The notes: a model not told the origin generated them from the sequence alone. A DNA stretch of 64,000 nt from a bacterium (GCA_016125085.1 WGMM01000006.1:62001-126000), one strand, 5' to 3'. Shown: positions 45,508 to 55,310, counted from the first letter of the stretch. Made by a program: numbers and translations.

Positions 45508-46689
45508 ATGCGCCGCGATTCGAGTCTTCGCAGCCTTTGCCTGGGGCTTTTCGCCACGATCGGCATCATGTCGTTCGCTTCTGACGACGCATCGGCCCAG
45601 GTGCTTCGCTCTTCGAGCCATACGCAATCGGGCAGCTTTTATGGGCCATCGAACCAATCCCGCTCGGTCTTCGGTTCGCCGTTCGCGAATCAGCCGTTCT
45701 CGATTTCTGGCATGAACGGCAGCCTGAACCGGCTGGGCGGTTCGCAATCCGGCGGAATTCCCGGCTCCGGACCCGGCACTGGCGCGGGCGGCTGGTGCGG
45801 GAACGGATCTCTGGGTGGTTTGGGGTTAGTCGCACCGGGCTGGTGGGGCCTCGGCTGGGGGCCTGGTGTCGGTTTCTGGGGGCCCGGTTACGGCATGTAT
45901 CCATCCGCATGGTGGGTCGGCGGCTGGAACTCGGGCTTTATCGGCCCAGGGTTTATCGGAAACGGCTTCATGGGCCCAGGCTGGGGCTGGGACCCGATGT
46001 GGACGATGGGCCCCTGGCCGTTCTGGAATCAGGGTTTCGTGTGGGACTGGGGCTTCCTCGGCGCCATGGACAACATGGTCCTTATGGGTAACTCCCGCTT
46101 CGGCCCGGCAAGACCTGTGCGGCAGCAGCGTGCCGCTGCGAGAAACGGAATTCAGGTGCCAGGTAATCCGAATGGTGCTGCTGGCGGCCTGAACGCGATG
46201 CCGCCTATGGGTGTGCCTAAGGCCGGCGCAAACCCGCGGATTCCTCTGGTCTTACGTAATGCGAATCGCGACGCCGCGATGCCCCGGCAACAGGTGGAAC
46301 CCAAGCCTGTCCCACCCGATCGCCCGCAGACGGCGGACCGGCTTGCCAGGAACGGTCTATTCGAAGAAGCACTGTACCGATACCGCGATATTGCGAAGGC
46401 CCATCCGCAAGACCCGGCCACCTGGATTCGTATCGCTCAGGTCGAGGCGATCGCCGGTCGTCCGGCTCAGGCGATCGAGGCATTCAAGATGGGCGAGTCT
46501 TCCGACGAAGGGAATTTCACCGAAGTCGTGAAGTCGAAGGCCTGGACCGAAATTGCCGATTCTGTCACCCTTGACCGGGTACGGACCGATTTCGACGAGT
46601 GGTCAAAACAGCCGGAATTTGCCGGCATCGAAAGACTGAAGGCAACGATAACAGCAGCCGAGCCTCCCGCCGTTGTGCAGGTTCCTTGA
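45508..46689 (+). CDS. secreted Gly/Trp-rich protein with TPR-like C-terminus
   Basis: A 393-residue protein. The start at 45508 (TAGGA and GAAGGA upstream) gives a signal peptide LRSLCLGLFATIGIMSFAS. Residues ~95-205 are extremely rich in Gly, Trp, Pro and Phe (for example WGLGWGPGVGFWGPGYGMYP and GWGWDPMWTMGPWPFWNQ). After a Pro/Arg linker, residues ~285-385 form TPR-like helices (ADRLARNGLFEEALYRYRDI, PATWIRIAQVEAIAGRPAQA). The low-complexity block suggests a structural or surface role. No known family. Confidence 0.7.
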   Translation: MRRDSSLRSLCLGLFATIGIMSFASDDASAQVLRSSSHTQSGSFYGPSNQSRSVFGSPFANQPFSISGMNGSLNRLGGSQSGGIPGSGPGTGAGGWCGNGSLGGLGLVAPGWWGLGWGPGVGFWGPGYGMYPSAWWVGGWNSGFIGPGFIGNGFMGPGWGWDPMWTMGPWPFWNQGFVWDWGFLGAMDNMVLMGNSRFGPARPVRQQRAAARNGIQVPGNPNGAAGGLNAMPPMGVPKAGANPRIPLVLRNANRDAAMPRQQVEPKPVPPDRPQTADRLARNGLFEEALYRYRDIAKAHPQDPATWIRIAQVEAIAGRPAQAIEAFKMGESSDEGNFTEVVKSKAWTEIADSVTLDRVRTDFDEWSKQPEFAGIERLKATITAAEPPAVVQVP

Positions 46690-47000
46690 GTCGCAAACCA
46701 GTTACTGTCGTTCGTTGCGTCCGGCCGGAATCGATCACGTCCGCAACCGAGATCGAACGGTCTCGCTCCGCATCGTCTTCGGCGAACGATCGTTCCGTTC
46801 GATTTTCCCTGAAGGTGCAATCCGGGATTCGATTCGGTTAGCTCCAGAAAGATGAAATCCCCTTGCGGAATCGGCCATCGCTGTCGATACTTTGAGAAGT
46901 TGTAGCGTCGCAGCGATTCGGACCGAATTGCCGACCGAAGCGAACTTCATGCAAGTTCGAACGTATGTTTGCCCGAGTCGAACGGTTTCCCGGCCCAGAC
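46690..47000. other. intergenic region upstream of rpiA
   Basis: About 310 bases without a gene I can support. An in-frame ATG at 46965 would lengthen RpiA by 12 residues. No convincing promoter or terminator was identified. Confidence 0.35.
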
Positions 47001-47699
47001 ATGTCCACCAGTCAAGACCAGGCGAAGTTACGAGCTGCCAAAGCAGGGGTGGAGTTCGTTCACGACGGCATGATCCTCGGGCTCGGTTCCGGGAGCACGT
47101 CCGAGTTGTTCGTGAGAGAACTTGGCGAACGTCTCCGGCACGAAAAGATGACGATCCGGGCCGTCGCGACTTCCGACCGAACTGCCCAGATCGCCTCAAC
47201 TTACGGAATTCATCTGATCGACCCCGAATCCGTCGGCCATCTGGATCTGGCTCTCGACGGAGCGGATGAAGTCGACCCGGAATTCCGGATGATCAAGGGC
47301 AGGGGCGGTGCTTTGTTACGCGAGAAAATCGTAGCATCGGCCGCGAATCAGCGCATCATCATGGTCGACCGAAGCAAACTCGTCGACCGCCTCGGCAGCC
47401 GACACGAACTGCCTGTCGAAGTCTCGAATTTCGGCCATCGATGGACAAGCGCACGCATGGCACCATTCGCGACCGACGTCCATGTCCGACTCGATCGTCA
47501 CGGAATGCCATATCGAACCGATGGCGGCAATCTGATCCTCGATGTTCGCACAGGCCCGATCGACAACCCCCAAACCCTTGAATCCCAACTGCTTGCGATT
47601 CCGGGCGTTTATGAAACAGGCCTTTTCATCGGCCTTTGCGACATTTTGATCGTGGCTGAGGCGGACGATCTGGAGATCCGCCGGAAGGCCGACGGATAA
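47001..47699 (+). CDS. rpiA: ribose-5-phosphate isomerase A
   Basis: A 232-residue enzyme interconverting ribose 5-phosphate and ribulose 5-phosphate in the pentose phosphate pathway. The phosphate loop GLGSGSTSELFV, LDLALDGADEVDP and KGRGGALLREKIV with the catalytic Glu/Lys are canonical, as is a C-terminal GVYETGLFI block. I prefer MSTSQDQAKLRA at 47001 as start; the family N-terminus aligns there. It converges with the DUF1501 gene 50 bases downstream. Confidence 0.93.
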   Translation: MSTSQDQAKLRAAKAGVEFVHDGMILGLGSGSTSELFVRELGERLRHEKMTIRAVATSDRTAQIASTYGIHLIDPESVGHLDLALDGADEVDPEFRMIKGRGGALLREKIVASAANQRIIMVDRSKLVDRLGSRHELPVEVSNFGHRWTSARMAPFATDVHVRLDRHGMPYRTDGGNLILDVRTGPIDNPQTLESQLLAIPGVYETGLFIGLCDILIVAEADDLEIRRKADG

Positions 47700-47749
47700 G
47701 TCTGGGCGGCTCGATTGAGTCCGAACGCACGAGCCGACACCCGGCTGAA

Positions 47750-49192
47750 TCAGGCCAGGATTTCCTTGATGACTCGGCCGCCGTTTATCGTCAGCCGTTC
47801 GTCGCGGCCGTCTCGCGGGAATGTCAGCCGTTTGTGATCCAGTCCAAGCTGGTGAAGAATCGTTGCATGGATGTCGTGCACGTGCACGCGGCCTTCGATC
47901 GCCTTAAGGCCGAATTCGTCGGTCGTGCCGAACGTCAGCCCCGGCTTGATTCCGCCGCCGGCCATGAACATGGAAAATCCATAAGGGTTATGGTCGCGGC
48001 CACGTGTGCGCTCGTTCATGGGCGTCCGGCCGAATTCGCCGCCCCAGACGACGAGCGTACTGTCAAGCAGGCCACGTCGCTTGAGATCCTTGATCAGCCC
48101 GGCGACCGGTTTGTCGCTCCTCGGGCAAAGCCTGCCGTGGTTTTCCTCGATGTCGCCGTGGGCGTCCCACTGGCTGCCGGAGCCGCTGTAGCACTGGACG
48201 AATCGGACACCACGTTCGACGAGCCGCCGGGCTCGCAGGCACATCTGGCCATAGGTGCGCGACCGTTCGTCGTCGAGACCGTAAAGCGACTTCGTCTCTT
48301 CGGTCTCGCCCGACAAATCCACCGCTTCCGGAGCTTCGGCCTGCATACGATAAGCGAGTTCGTAAGCGGCGATCCGTGCGGAAAGGCGAGTATCGTCCTC
48401 CCGGCCCTGGAGGTGCATCCGGTCCAATTCGGTAATGCCTTCCAGCTTTGTTTTCTGAGTCGATTGTCCAGAACTTCTTGCGGGATCCAGGTAGAGAATC
48501 GGCGAACCATCGCGACGGAACGGAGTGCCCTGAAACGTTGCCGGCATCCAGCCCGTGCCCCAGTTTCGCGGACCGCCGGTCGGGTCGCCTGCGTCGCACA
48601 TGACCACGAACGAAGGCAGATTCTCGTTTTCCGTACCGAGACCGTAGCTGACCCATGCCCCCAGGCTCGGCCGACCGGCCAGAATGCTGCCCGTGTTCAT
48701 CTGACACACGCTGCCGACGTGATTGATACCGTCGCACCAGCAGGATCGGATGAGGCAGATATCGTCAACAACTTCGGCGACGTTCGGATACCAGTCGGAA
48801 ACCCACATGCCCGATTCGCCATGCCGGGCGAATTTCCGCTTGCTCGGCAAAAGCGTATTGCTACCCACGCCCATCGGCGTGAAAACAGGACCGATGCTTT
48901 CGGGCAAGGGTTTGCCGGCCCATTTTTCCAGAGCCGGTTTCGGGTCGAACAGGTCGATGTGGCTCGGCCCGCCTTCCATGAACAGGAAGATCACGCTCCG
49001 GGCCCTGGGCGCGAAGTGGCCAAGTCGCGCCCCCAGGGGATTGAGAGGATCGATCTGCGGCATTTCCGCATGGGCCGAGTCCCAGGCCATCATCGACGAC
49101 AGGGCCAGGCCGCCGAAGCCGGCACCGGACCGGGCCAGGAAATCGCGCCGAGTCGTCGGCCAGATCACGTGCGACTGCTTGTTCTCGTGCAT
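47750..49192 (-). CDS. DUF1501 domain protein (exported, Tat signal)
   Basis: A 480-residue protein with a twin-Arg signal TTRRDFLARSGAG (Arg15, Arg16). The body is an alkaline-phosphatase/sulfatase-like fold as in DUF1501: IFLFMEGGPSHIDLFDPKP, a VWGGEFGRTPMNE block and GRDHNPYGFSMFMAGGGIK. DUF1501 proteins are greatly expanded in planctomycetes, almost always beside DUF1549/DUF1553 proteins, and are suspected to act on polysaccharides or their sulfate groups. The gene starts 20 bases after the partner gene's stop. Confidence 0.92.
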   Translation of the reverse strand: MHENKQSHVIWPTTRRDFLARSGAGFGGLALSSMMAWDSAHAEMPQIDPLNPLGARLGHFAPRARSVIFLFMEGGPSHIDLFDPKPALEKWAGKPLPESIGPVFTPMGVGSNTLLPSKRKFARHGESGMWVSDWYPNVAEVVDDICLIRSCWCDGINHVGSVCQMNTGSILAGRPSLGAWVSYGLGTENENLPSFVVMCDAGDPTGGPRNWGTGWMPATFQGTPFRRDGSPILYLDPARSSGQSTQKTKLEGITELDRMHLQGREDDTRLSARIAAYELAYRMQAEAPEAVDLSGETEETKSLYGLDDERSRTYGQMCLRARRLVERGVRFVQCYSGSGSQWDAHGDIEENHGRLCPRSDKPVAGLIKDLKRRGLLDSTLVVWGGEFGRTPMNERTRGRDHNPYGFSMFMAGGGIKPGLTFGTTDEFGLKAIEGRVHVHDIHATILHQLGLDHKRLTFPRDGRDERLTINGGRVIKEILA

Positions 49193-49212
49193 CGTTCACT
49201 CGGTATTCGATA

Positions 49213-51510
49213 TCAATCGACGAATACGAATTCGTTGAGATTCAGGACGACGTGGCACAAATCCGCCCAGGCCGCCAGTTCCGCGTCCGAAGCGTTCCAG
49301 CCCTTCGGATCGACTTCGCCCGAAGAGGATTCACCATGTTTCGTGGCCGCGGCTCGATAATTGGCCAGTAACCCGGCCGCGACCTGCATCTCCTGCGGTT
49401 CGGGCTTGCGAGAAACAGCCCGCATCCAGATTCTTTCGATCCGGTCCTGATCGGAAGCTCCTGGAGAATCAGCGATTACGGTTCGCGCCATCGCTCGCGC
49501 CTCGTCGATCGCGAAGTCAGAATTGAGCATCATCAGTGCTTGCGGAGCATTTACCGAGATCAGCCGTTCCGGGCAACTCAAATTCGAGTCGGGAAGGTCA
49601 AACGATTCCAGGAACGGAAACTTCACGTTTCTCTGTGCGAAGATGTAGACACTTCGGCGACGATGTGCGGTCTCGTCCTTGTCCGCGACCCAATCCTTGG
49701 CTTCGATCCCCGCCGGAAGCGGCGGACGCACGCTCGGGCCACCCTGGGCCGGGTTCAACCGTCCGGAGACGGCAAGTACCGAGTCGCGCACCATTTCGGC
49801 ATCAAGCCGCCGGCGCGTCTGATGGCTGAACAGGAGATTGTCCGGGTCTTCCTCGACGGCACGCGCTTTGGGTTTCGATGAAAGGCGATAGGTTCCGCTG
49901 GTCACCATCAGCCGGTGCATGGCCTTCAGCGACCAACCCTCGCGAATCAGCCGAAGTGCCAGATAATCAAGCAGTTCCGGATGCGTTGGCTCCATCCCCT
50001 GGGTGCCGAAGTCCGAAGGAGTGGCGACGATCCCTCGACCGAAATGCTGCTGCCACAATCGGTTAACGACAACTCGGGCCGTCAGCGGATGGTCCGGCGA
50101 TGTCAACCAGCGCACCAGTTCCGTACGTGTGCCGGTCGTCGCGTGGCCGGTCGGTTTCGGTTCGATGACCCGTTTGTCGCTCAGTACCGACAAAAATCCA
50201 GGCGGAACTTCCTCGGCCTGGAGGTGGAAATTGCCCTTGATCAGAAGGCGCACTGGCTGGGCGTCTCGACCGGTGTCGGTCATGCCGATGGCGACGGGGC
50301 CAGCCGGGGGCCTGGTCTTCTGGGCATCACCCAGGCCGGTTTTCATCGCCGTCCAGCGATTCCTGTCCGCGGGCGACATCGCCGCAAGAACTTGCTCCGG
50401 AGTGACTTTCAGCGTCTTCATTGCGTTGCGGATCGTCGTCACCTGGGCATCCGTCCGCTTGTTCGAGGGCGTATCCAGGGCTTCTTTGGTCGTCGGTGAC
50501 ATCTTGCCCCGGAGCGGTTCGAGCACTGCCGTCCAATAGGGCTGTTCCAGGTCGGTCAATGCCTTTTCGGCAACTGCGATCCGGGCGGCGAATTCACCAG
50601 CCACAGCGGAGTTTACGGCGATTGCCGCAGGGTCGCCTACCGGGTAGTCGTCCTTCGGAACAAGGCCGCCGAAGAGGGCTTCGAACCGGTAGTAATCCTT
50701 CTGGCTGATCGGGTCGTACTTATGATCGTGGCAGCGTGCACAGGCCACCGTCATGCCCATGAGCAATGCCGCATTGGTGTCGACGATGTCGTCCAGGATC
50801 AGCTGCCGGTTCAGGCCCGGCACCATGTTGTTGTATTCGTAGGGGTAATTCCGGTTCAGGCCTGTGGCCACGAACGCGTCCGGATCGTTCGGCTCGATCT
50901 CGTCGCCCGCGAGTTGCATGGCCACGAAGCGGTCGTAGGGCATATCGGCCTGGAGGGCATCGATGACCCAGTCCCGATATCGCCAGGCGTTCGGGCGAAT
51001 GTCGTCGGCCTTGAATCCGTCGCTCTCGGCGAACCGGGCCAGGTCCAGCCACCAACGGCCCCAGCGTTCTCCATAGGCCGGGCGATTCATCAGGTCTTCG
51101 ACGAGCCGTTCGTAAGCGTCCGGCCGCTTGTCGGCCAGGAAGGCTTCGACTTCCGCCGGTGTCGGCGGCAGACCTGTCAGGTCAAAGGTGACACGCCGAA
51201 TGAGCGTGCGGGCATCGGCCTCGGGCGAGGTTTCGAATTCCATCTTCTCGATCGCGTCCAGGATGAACGCGTCGATCTCGTTACGGACACGGCCGGAGTT
51301 TTTGACTTGAGGCACCTGCGGCCGCACGGGCGGCACGAAGGCCCAGTGGCTCTTCTGTTCGGCTGACCAGACCGGTTCCTTGATGACGATATCCACCCGT
51401 TTGGTCTGGTGAAATTCGTCGTCGGCGATCGCGGTCAGACAGAACGCTCCGATGAGCACAAGAACGGGCCTGAATGGCCACGCACAGGTCCGGTCAAAGG
51501 CGGATTTCAT
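49213..51510 (-). CDS. DUF1549/DUF1553 domain protein (planctomycete PSCyt2/PSD1 type)
   Basis: A 765-residue exported protein with a signal peptide (PFRPVLVLIGAFCLTAIA). GGAGG about 8 bases upstream supports the start at 51510. DUF1549 shows VTFDLTGLPPTPAEVEAFL and the cytochrome-c-like CARCHDHKYDPI (CxxCH, about residues 254-265); DUF1553 shows LTARVVVNRLWQQHFGRGIV and the C-terminal QALMMLNSDF. The canonical N-terminal PSCyt1 heme domain is absent. It forms a two-gene operon with DUF1501. The role is unknown; polysaccharide degradation is the common hypothesis. Confidence 0.92.
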   Translation of the reverse strand: MKSAFDRTCAWPFRPVLVLIGAFCLTAIADDEFHQTKRVDIVIKEPVWSAEQKSHWAFVPPVRPQVPQVKNSGRVRNEIDAFILDAIEKMEFETSPEADARTLIRRVTFDLTGLPPTPAEVEAFLADKRPDAYERLVEDLMNRPAYGERWGRWWLDLARFAESDGFKADDIRPNAWRYRDWVIDALQADMPYDRFVAMQLAGDEIEPNDPDAFVATGLNRNYPYEYNNMVPGLNRQLILDDIVDTNAALLMGMTVACARCHDHKYDPISQKDYYRFEALFGGLVPKDDYPVGDPAAIAVNSAVAGEFAARIAVAEKALTDLEQPYWTAVLEPLRGKMSPTTKEALDTPSNKRTDAQVTTIRNAMKTLKVTPEQVLAAMSPADRNRWTAMKTGLGDAQKTRPPAGPVAIGMTDTGRDAQPVRLLIKGNFHLQAEEVPPGFLSVLSDKRVIEPKPTGHATTGTRTELVRWLTSPDHPLTARVVVNRLWQQHFGRGIVATPSDFGTQGMEPTHPELLDYLALRLIREGWSLKAMHRLMVTSGTYRLSSKPKARAVEEDPDNLLFSHQTRRRLDAEMVRDSVLAVSGRLNPAQGGPSVRPPLPAGIEAKDWVADKDETAHRRRSVYIFAQRNVKFPFLESFDLPDSNLSCPERLISVNAPQALMMLNSDFAIDEARAMARTVIADSPGASDQDRIERIWMRAVSRKPEPQEMQVAAGLLANYRAAATKHGESSSGEVDPKGWNASDAELAAWADLCHVVLNLNEFVFVD

Positions 51511-51769
51511 CGGAGGGTCCTCCGCAAGCCATGGCGAACGGCAGCGAATCGAGAATTTGCAGGAAGAGCACAGGCAGGGGGTACCGGGCCGAAACCCGAA
51601 GTATCTTCCAATCATAATCGGTCAAACGAGCGTGGTCCACTCGGAAGTTCGGACGTTTCCATCGTTTTTTCCGATTGACCTTGCGGAAATCGACGGTTCA
51701 GGTACAAGGGCATCTTCGATCCGGTAACAAGCTCAGCTTCCCTATCGCCTCTCCAAGGATGGTCAAGGC

Positions 51770-53641
51770 GTGAGAACGAAACCTTTCGGCGATCGGATCG
51801 CCATCTGTCTGCTCCTCATCATGGGTGGATGCCGCCATGCATCCGTGCAGGACGACCCGAACTGGCCAAGCCCCGGGCCTGTCGATGTCGCGAGTCTGCC
51901 GCCGATCACGTCCGTGATCAACCACGGCACGACCGACCCTGACGCGCTCCTGGCGAATCGGGCCACTTCGAAGCCCGTTTCGCGGCCTGAAGGCAGCTCC
52001 GCAGCCGCCCCTGTCGTCCTCGGCCCGGTTCGAAAAGATCATCCCGCCGAAAGTCCAGCCGCTGCTGCATCTTTCGCGACCGTAAGCCATTCCGATACCA
52101 CAGCACCGCAGCCGCAAGCCGCCGTACCGGCACCTGTGAGAGAGTCCGCCCCGCCGCAAGCGGAACTCGCGACGCTGCCGCCACCGGCTCCTGTCACTCC
52201 TGCCTCTTTACCGGCTTCCGCCGCACGCGATGAATTGGTGCGGCCGACACAGTCTGTCCCGGGGCAAGAATCGCTGCCGCCTTCGTTACCGCCGCAAACG
52301 GAAGCCTCTTTGCCGACCGCGGTGCCCTCTCAGCCGCTTCCGCAAACGGCACCCGCGCCACCTTCTGCTCCTGCCGTTTCGCAAACGAATCCAGGCCAGA
52401 AACCAGTCGATCAACGCGTCCCGGGGGCTCTTCCCAAGGAAATCGATTTCGAGGGTTTGCCGGATTCGGCCGTTTCCGCAGGTCGTGTGGCAGCCAGGGT
52501 GGGTCGAGAAATCATCACCGTTTATGACCTGAACGTCGCACTTCAGGAGTGGGTGCGCGATAACGTGCAGCCAGGCATGAAGATCCCGCGCCGCGAAGAG
52601 CTCTTCATCGCCAAAATGGTGCTCGGGCAGATGATCGACCGGATCCTCATCGTGCAGGAAGCGCACCGGCTGATGAAAAGCGAGAAGCAGAAGGAAGCTC
52701 TCTTCAAGCAGATCGATCAGGTCTGGCAGGAGCAGCAGATTCCGCCTCTGCTGAAGAAATACAAAGTCGACACGCCGTATGAGCTGGATCAGGTCCTGAA
52801 GAAACAGGGGCGATCGCTCGAAGCCGCCCGCAAGGAATTCATGGATGACGCCGTCGCCCACGAATTCATGGGCATGAAGCTGGGCGGCAAGGTGCATGTG
52901 TCACTCGTGGACATGCGTCGTTACTACAACGAAAACCGCCAGCAATTCGACCGCCCCGCTCAGCTCACCTGGCGGGAAATTCGCATCCCGGTCGAAACCG
53001 GCGCTGAGGCCCAAACGCAGGAAGAAGCCCGCGCGGTTCTGGCCCAGGTTCGTTCGCATTCCGATTTCGCCACTCTCGCCAAGCGCCACGGCAAGGGGCC
53101 GACCGCCGATCAGGGCGGTCTTTGGGAGACATCCCCAGGCGCATTCGCCGTCGAGGAAGTCAACAAGGCCCTGGAAACGCTTCAGCCAGGGCAGATTTCG
53201 GACATCGTCGTGACTCCGAAAGCCCTGTTCATCGTGAAACTCGAGTCTCGCCGCGAAGCCGGCCCCGCCCGGTTCGACGAGGTCCAGACCGAAATCCGCA
53301 AGAAACTCGCGGAAGTGAAACTCTCTCAAGCGGCAGCGGGCTACCTCAAAGACCTGCGGAAATCGACGATTATCTCCACGATTTTCGACGACATTCCCGA
53401 CCCTCGCGCCGCAGCCGCCGATGGTCAGCTGCAGAGAACGTCGAGCATATCACCACAGTCCGCCACTTCGAACCCGCCTGCTTCGAGCCCGGTCGTACCA
53501 TCGCCACAAGGCCCTCCAGCGAACGCACTGCAGGGTGCTCCACAAGCCGCCGCCCCGGAAACGCCGCTGCCGAATCTGAACCCGGCCGGACCGATTCCGC
53601 CGAAGGGGTTCATGGGCGGCCAATCCGTTTCGCCTTTGTAA
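51770..53641 (+). CDS. SurA/PpiC-like peptidyl-prolyl isomerase lipoprotein
   Basis: A 623-residue protein starting at GTG (51770) with lipobox LIMGGC (Cys21). A ~200-residue Pro/Ala-rich low-complexity linker is followed by a SurA-like helical domain (about 235-385: LNVALQEWVRDNVQPGMKIP, KMVLGQMIDRILIVQEAH) and one parvulin domain (about 397-493: HSDFATLAKRHGKGPTADQG, ETLQPGQISDIVVTPKALFI). A Pro-rich tail ends it. Parvulins of this type help fold outer-membrane proteins, which fits the BamD-like and LptE-like genes elsewhere in the window. Divergent from the DUF1549 gene. Confidence 0.85.
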   Translation: MRTKPFGDRIAICLLLIMGGCRHASVQDDPNWPSPGPVDVASLPPITSVINHGTTDPDALLANRATSKPVSRPEGSSAAAPVVLGPVRKDHPAESPAAAASFATVSHSDTTAPQPQAAVPAPVRESAPPQAELATLPPPAPVTPASLPASAARDELVRPTQSVPGQESLPPSLPPQTEASLPTAVPSQPLPQTAPAPPSAPAVSQTNPGQKPVDQRVPGALPKEIDFEGLPDSAVSAGRVAARVGREIITVYDLNVALQEWVRDNVQPGMKIPRREELFIAKMVLGQMIDRILIVQEAHRLMKSEKQKEALFKQIDQVWQEQQIPPLLKKYKVDTPYELDQVLKKQGRSLEAARKEFMDDAVAHEFMGMKLGGKVHVSLVDMRRYYNENRQQFDRPAQLTWREIRIPVETGAEAQTQEEARAVLAQVRSHSDFATLAKRHGKGPTADQGGLWETSPGAFAVEEVNKALETLQPGQISDIVVTPKALFIVKLESRREAGPARFDEVQTEIRKKLAEVKLSQAAAGYLKDLRKSTIISTIFDDIPDPRAAAADGQLQRTSSISPQSATSNPPASSPVVPSPQGPPANALQGAPQAAAPETPLPNLNPAGPIPPKGFMGGQSVSPL

Positions 53642-53745
53642 CGGCCTGACCGTTCCCGTAAGATCCGTCTTCCGGCATCCGTCGTACGTGTGGCTCTCCG
53701 GACTGGCCCTCACGTAAAGTCGACGTGCCAGGCGGATCACTCTCC

Positions 53746-54936
53746 ATGCGACATAACATCCTGCTTTTTCTGGTTTTCGGCATTCTCACGGCAAGCTTTT
53801 CCTTGAGCGATACTCGTGCTGAAGATGTCGTCGTCCATAACGTCACCGAGCTTCGCCAAGCCTTGAATGGTGCGCGGGCTGGGCATGTCATTCGGATCGC
53901 ACCCGGGCGATACCCGGGTGGCCAATCGGCGGCGGGCTTGCAGGGAACGGCGGATGCTCCGATCCGAATCACGGCGCTCGATCTGGCCGATCCTCCGGTC
54001 TTCGAAGGTGGCGGCAATGCCTTTCATTTTTCTAGCGTGTCGCATATCGTCGTCGAATCGCTGGTGCTCTCCGGCAGCCAGTACAACGGCATCAATATCG
54101 ACGACGGCGGCAAATCCGATCGTCCGTCGCACCATGTGGTTCTGAAAGGCCTGACGGTACGCGACATCGGCTCCGGCGGCAATCACGACGGCATCAAACT
54201 CTCTGGGCTAAAGGACTTCAAGGTTGAAAACTGCCGCTTGTCGAACTGGGGCAAGGGTGGCTCAGCGATCGACATGGTCGGCTGCCATCAGGGCGAAATC
54301 CTTAATTGCACGTTCTTCGGGAGCGAGGACGACGCCGGTAACGGAGTTCAGGCCAAAGGCGGATCGTCGGAGATTCGCATTCTCGGCTGCCGGTTCGATA
54401 ACGTCGGCAGCCGCGGCGTGAACCTGGGCGGCAGTACCGGTCTGCCGTTCTTCCGGCCGATCGACGCGCCGTTCGAAGCCAGAAACATCGCTGTGGAAGA
54501 TTGCGTTTTTCTCGGTTCGCCGGCGCCGATCGCGTTTGTAGGTGTCGATGGCGCAAAGGTCAGACACAACACGATTTACCTGCCTGGCAAGTATGTCGTG
54601 AGGATCCTTCAGGAGAACACGAACGAGCGGTTCGTGAAGTGCCGAAACGGAGTGATCGAGCGTAACCTGATCATCTTCGACCCGGCTCGCATGGGTTCCA
54701 CGACGAACGTCGGGCCGAATACCATGCCGGAGACTTTTGGCTATGTCGATAACGCCTGGTTCAGCACGGATCAGCGGGGCAGGAAGCCTCGGCACGAGAT
54801 TCGTGAAGAAAAAGGCGTGACGGATCGCATTCCGATCTTCGTCGACCGGGATGGCGGGGACCTTCGGCAGTCCAGAGATTCGCCGACGCGTGAGTACGGT
54901 TCCCGCGCGGACACTGCCCTTACGCCAAGTCGATAA
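53746..54936 (+). CDS. secreted right-handed parallel beta-helix protein
   Basis: A 396-residue exported protein with a signal peptide (ILLFLVFGILTASFSLSDTRA). The opening VTELRQALNGARAGHVIRIA and PGRYPG is the start motif of pectate-lyase-like beta-helix proteins, and repeated strand-turn units follow (NGINIDDGG, HDGIKLSGLKDFKVENCRLS, CTFFGSEDDAGNGVQAKGGS). Families include polysaccharide lyases and mannuronan epimerase-like proteins. Catalytic residues could not be assigned. It is probably monocistronic, about 105 bases after the SurA-like gene. Confidence 0.8.
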   Translation: MRHNILLFLVFGILTASFSLSDTRAEDVVVHNVTELRQALNGARAGHVIRIAPGRYPGGQSAAGLQGTADAPIRITALDLADPPVFEGGGNAFHFSSVSHIVVESLVLSGSQYNGINIDDGGKSDRPSHHVVLKGLTVRDIGSGGNHDGIKLSGLKDFKVENCRLSNWGKGGSAIDMVGCHQGEILNCTFFGSEDDAGNGVQAKGGSSEIRILGCRFDNVGSRGVNLGGSTGLPFFRPIDAPFEARNIAVEDCVFLGSPAPIAFVGVDGAKVRHNTIYLPGKYVVRILQENTNERFVKCRNGVIERNLIIFDPARMGSTTNVGPNTMPETFGYVDNAWFSTDQRGRKPRHEIREEKGVTDRIPIFVDRDGGDLRQSRDSPTREYGSRADTALTPSR

Positions 54937-54983
54937 TTATGACGGAATGCGAACTTCGAGAGCAAATTGACAGGGCTTCGGTC

Positions 54984-55301
54984 TCAGCCGACTTCGGCGA
55001 GGGGCGAAGCATCTTCCGCTTGAGAACGAGAGTGAAGCTTCAAGGTCATTTCCGGCTGCGTCGACCGTGCGGAAGTCCGTTCTTTCGGCAAATCCTGAAC
55101 CTGAAGCATGCGTTTGAGTTGCGACACCTGATCCGGGTCGAGGTTAAGCGAACGTTGCGTGAACCAGCCAATGCCTTCGGCGAAGTGCTGCTCGCTCATG
55201 ACAAGCTCGACATTCCCGGCCTGGCGTTGAACCAGAGTCAGTTCGAGCCTTTGATCGGCAGAGGGCCCGTCGATAAATCCGAGTGTCGTGGAGCGATTCA
55301 T
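54984..55301 (-). CDS. small protein, possibly PC4-like
   Basis: A 105-residue protein. ATG at 55301 (MNRSTTLGF) is preferred because AGGAA lies about 11 bases upstream; ATG at 55310 is too close to it. The core LELTLVQRQAGNVELVMSEQ is followed by IGWFTQRSLNLDPDQVSQLK. Beta strands followed by 'x-L-x-x-x-Q-x-x-x-L' recall the single-stranded-DNA-binding PC4/p15 fold, but similarity is weak. The C-terminal third is low complexity. It lies about 350 bases downstream of the Hsp20 pair on the same strand. Confidence 0.55.
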   Translation of the reverse strand: MNRSTTLGFIDGPSADQRLELTLVQRQAGNVELVMSEQHFAEGIGWFTQRSLNLDPDQVSQLKRMLQVQDLPKERTSARSTQPEMTLKLHSRSQAEDASPLAEVG

Positions 55302-55310
55302 CGAATGCAT

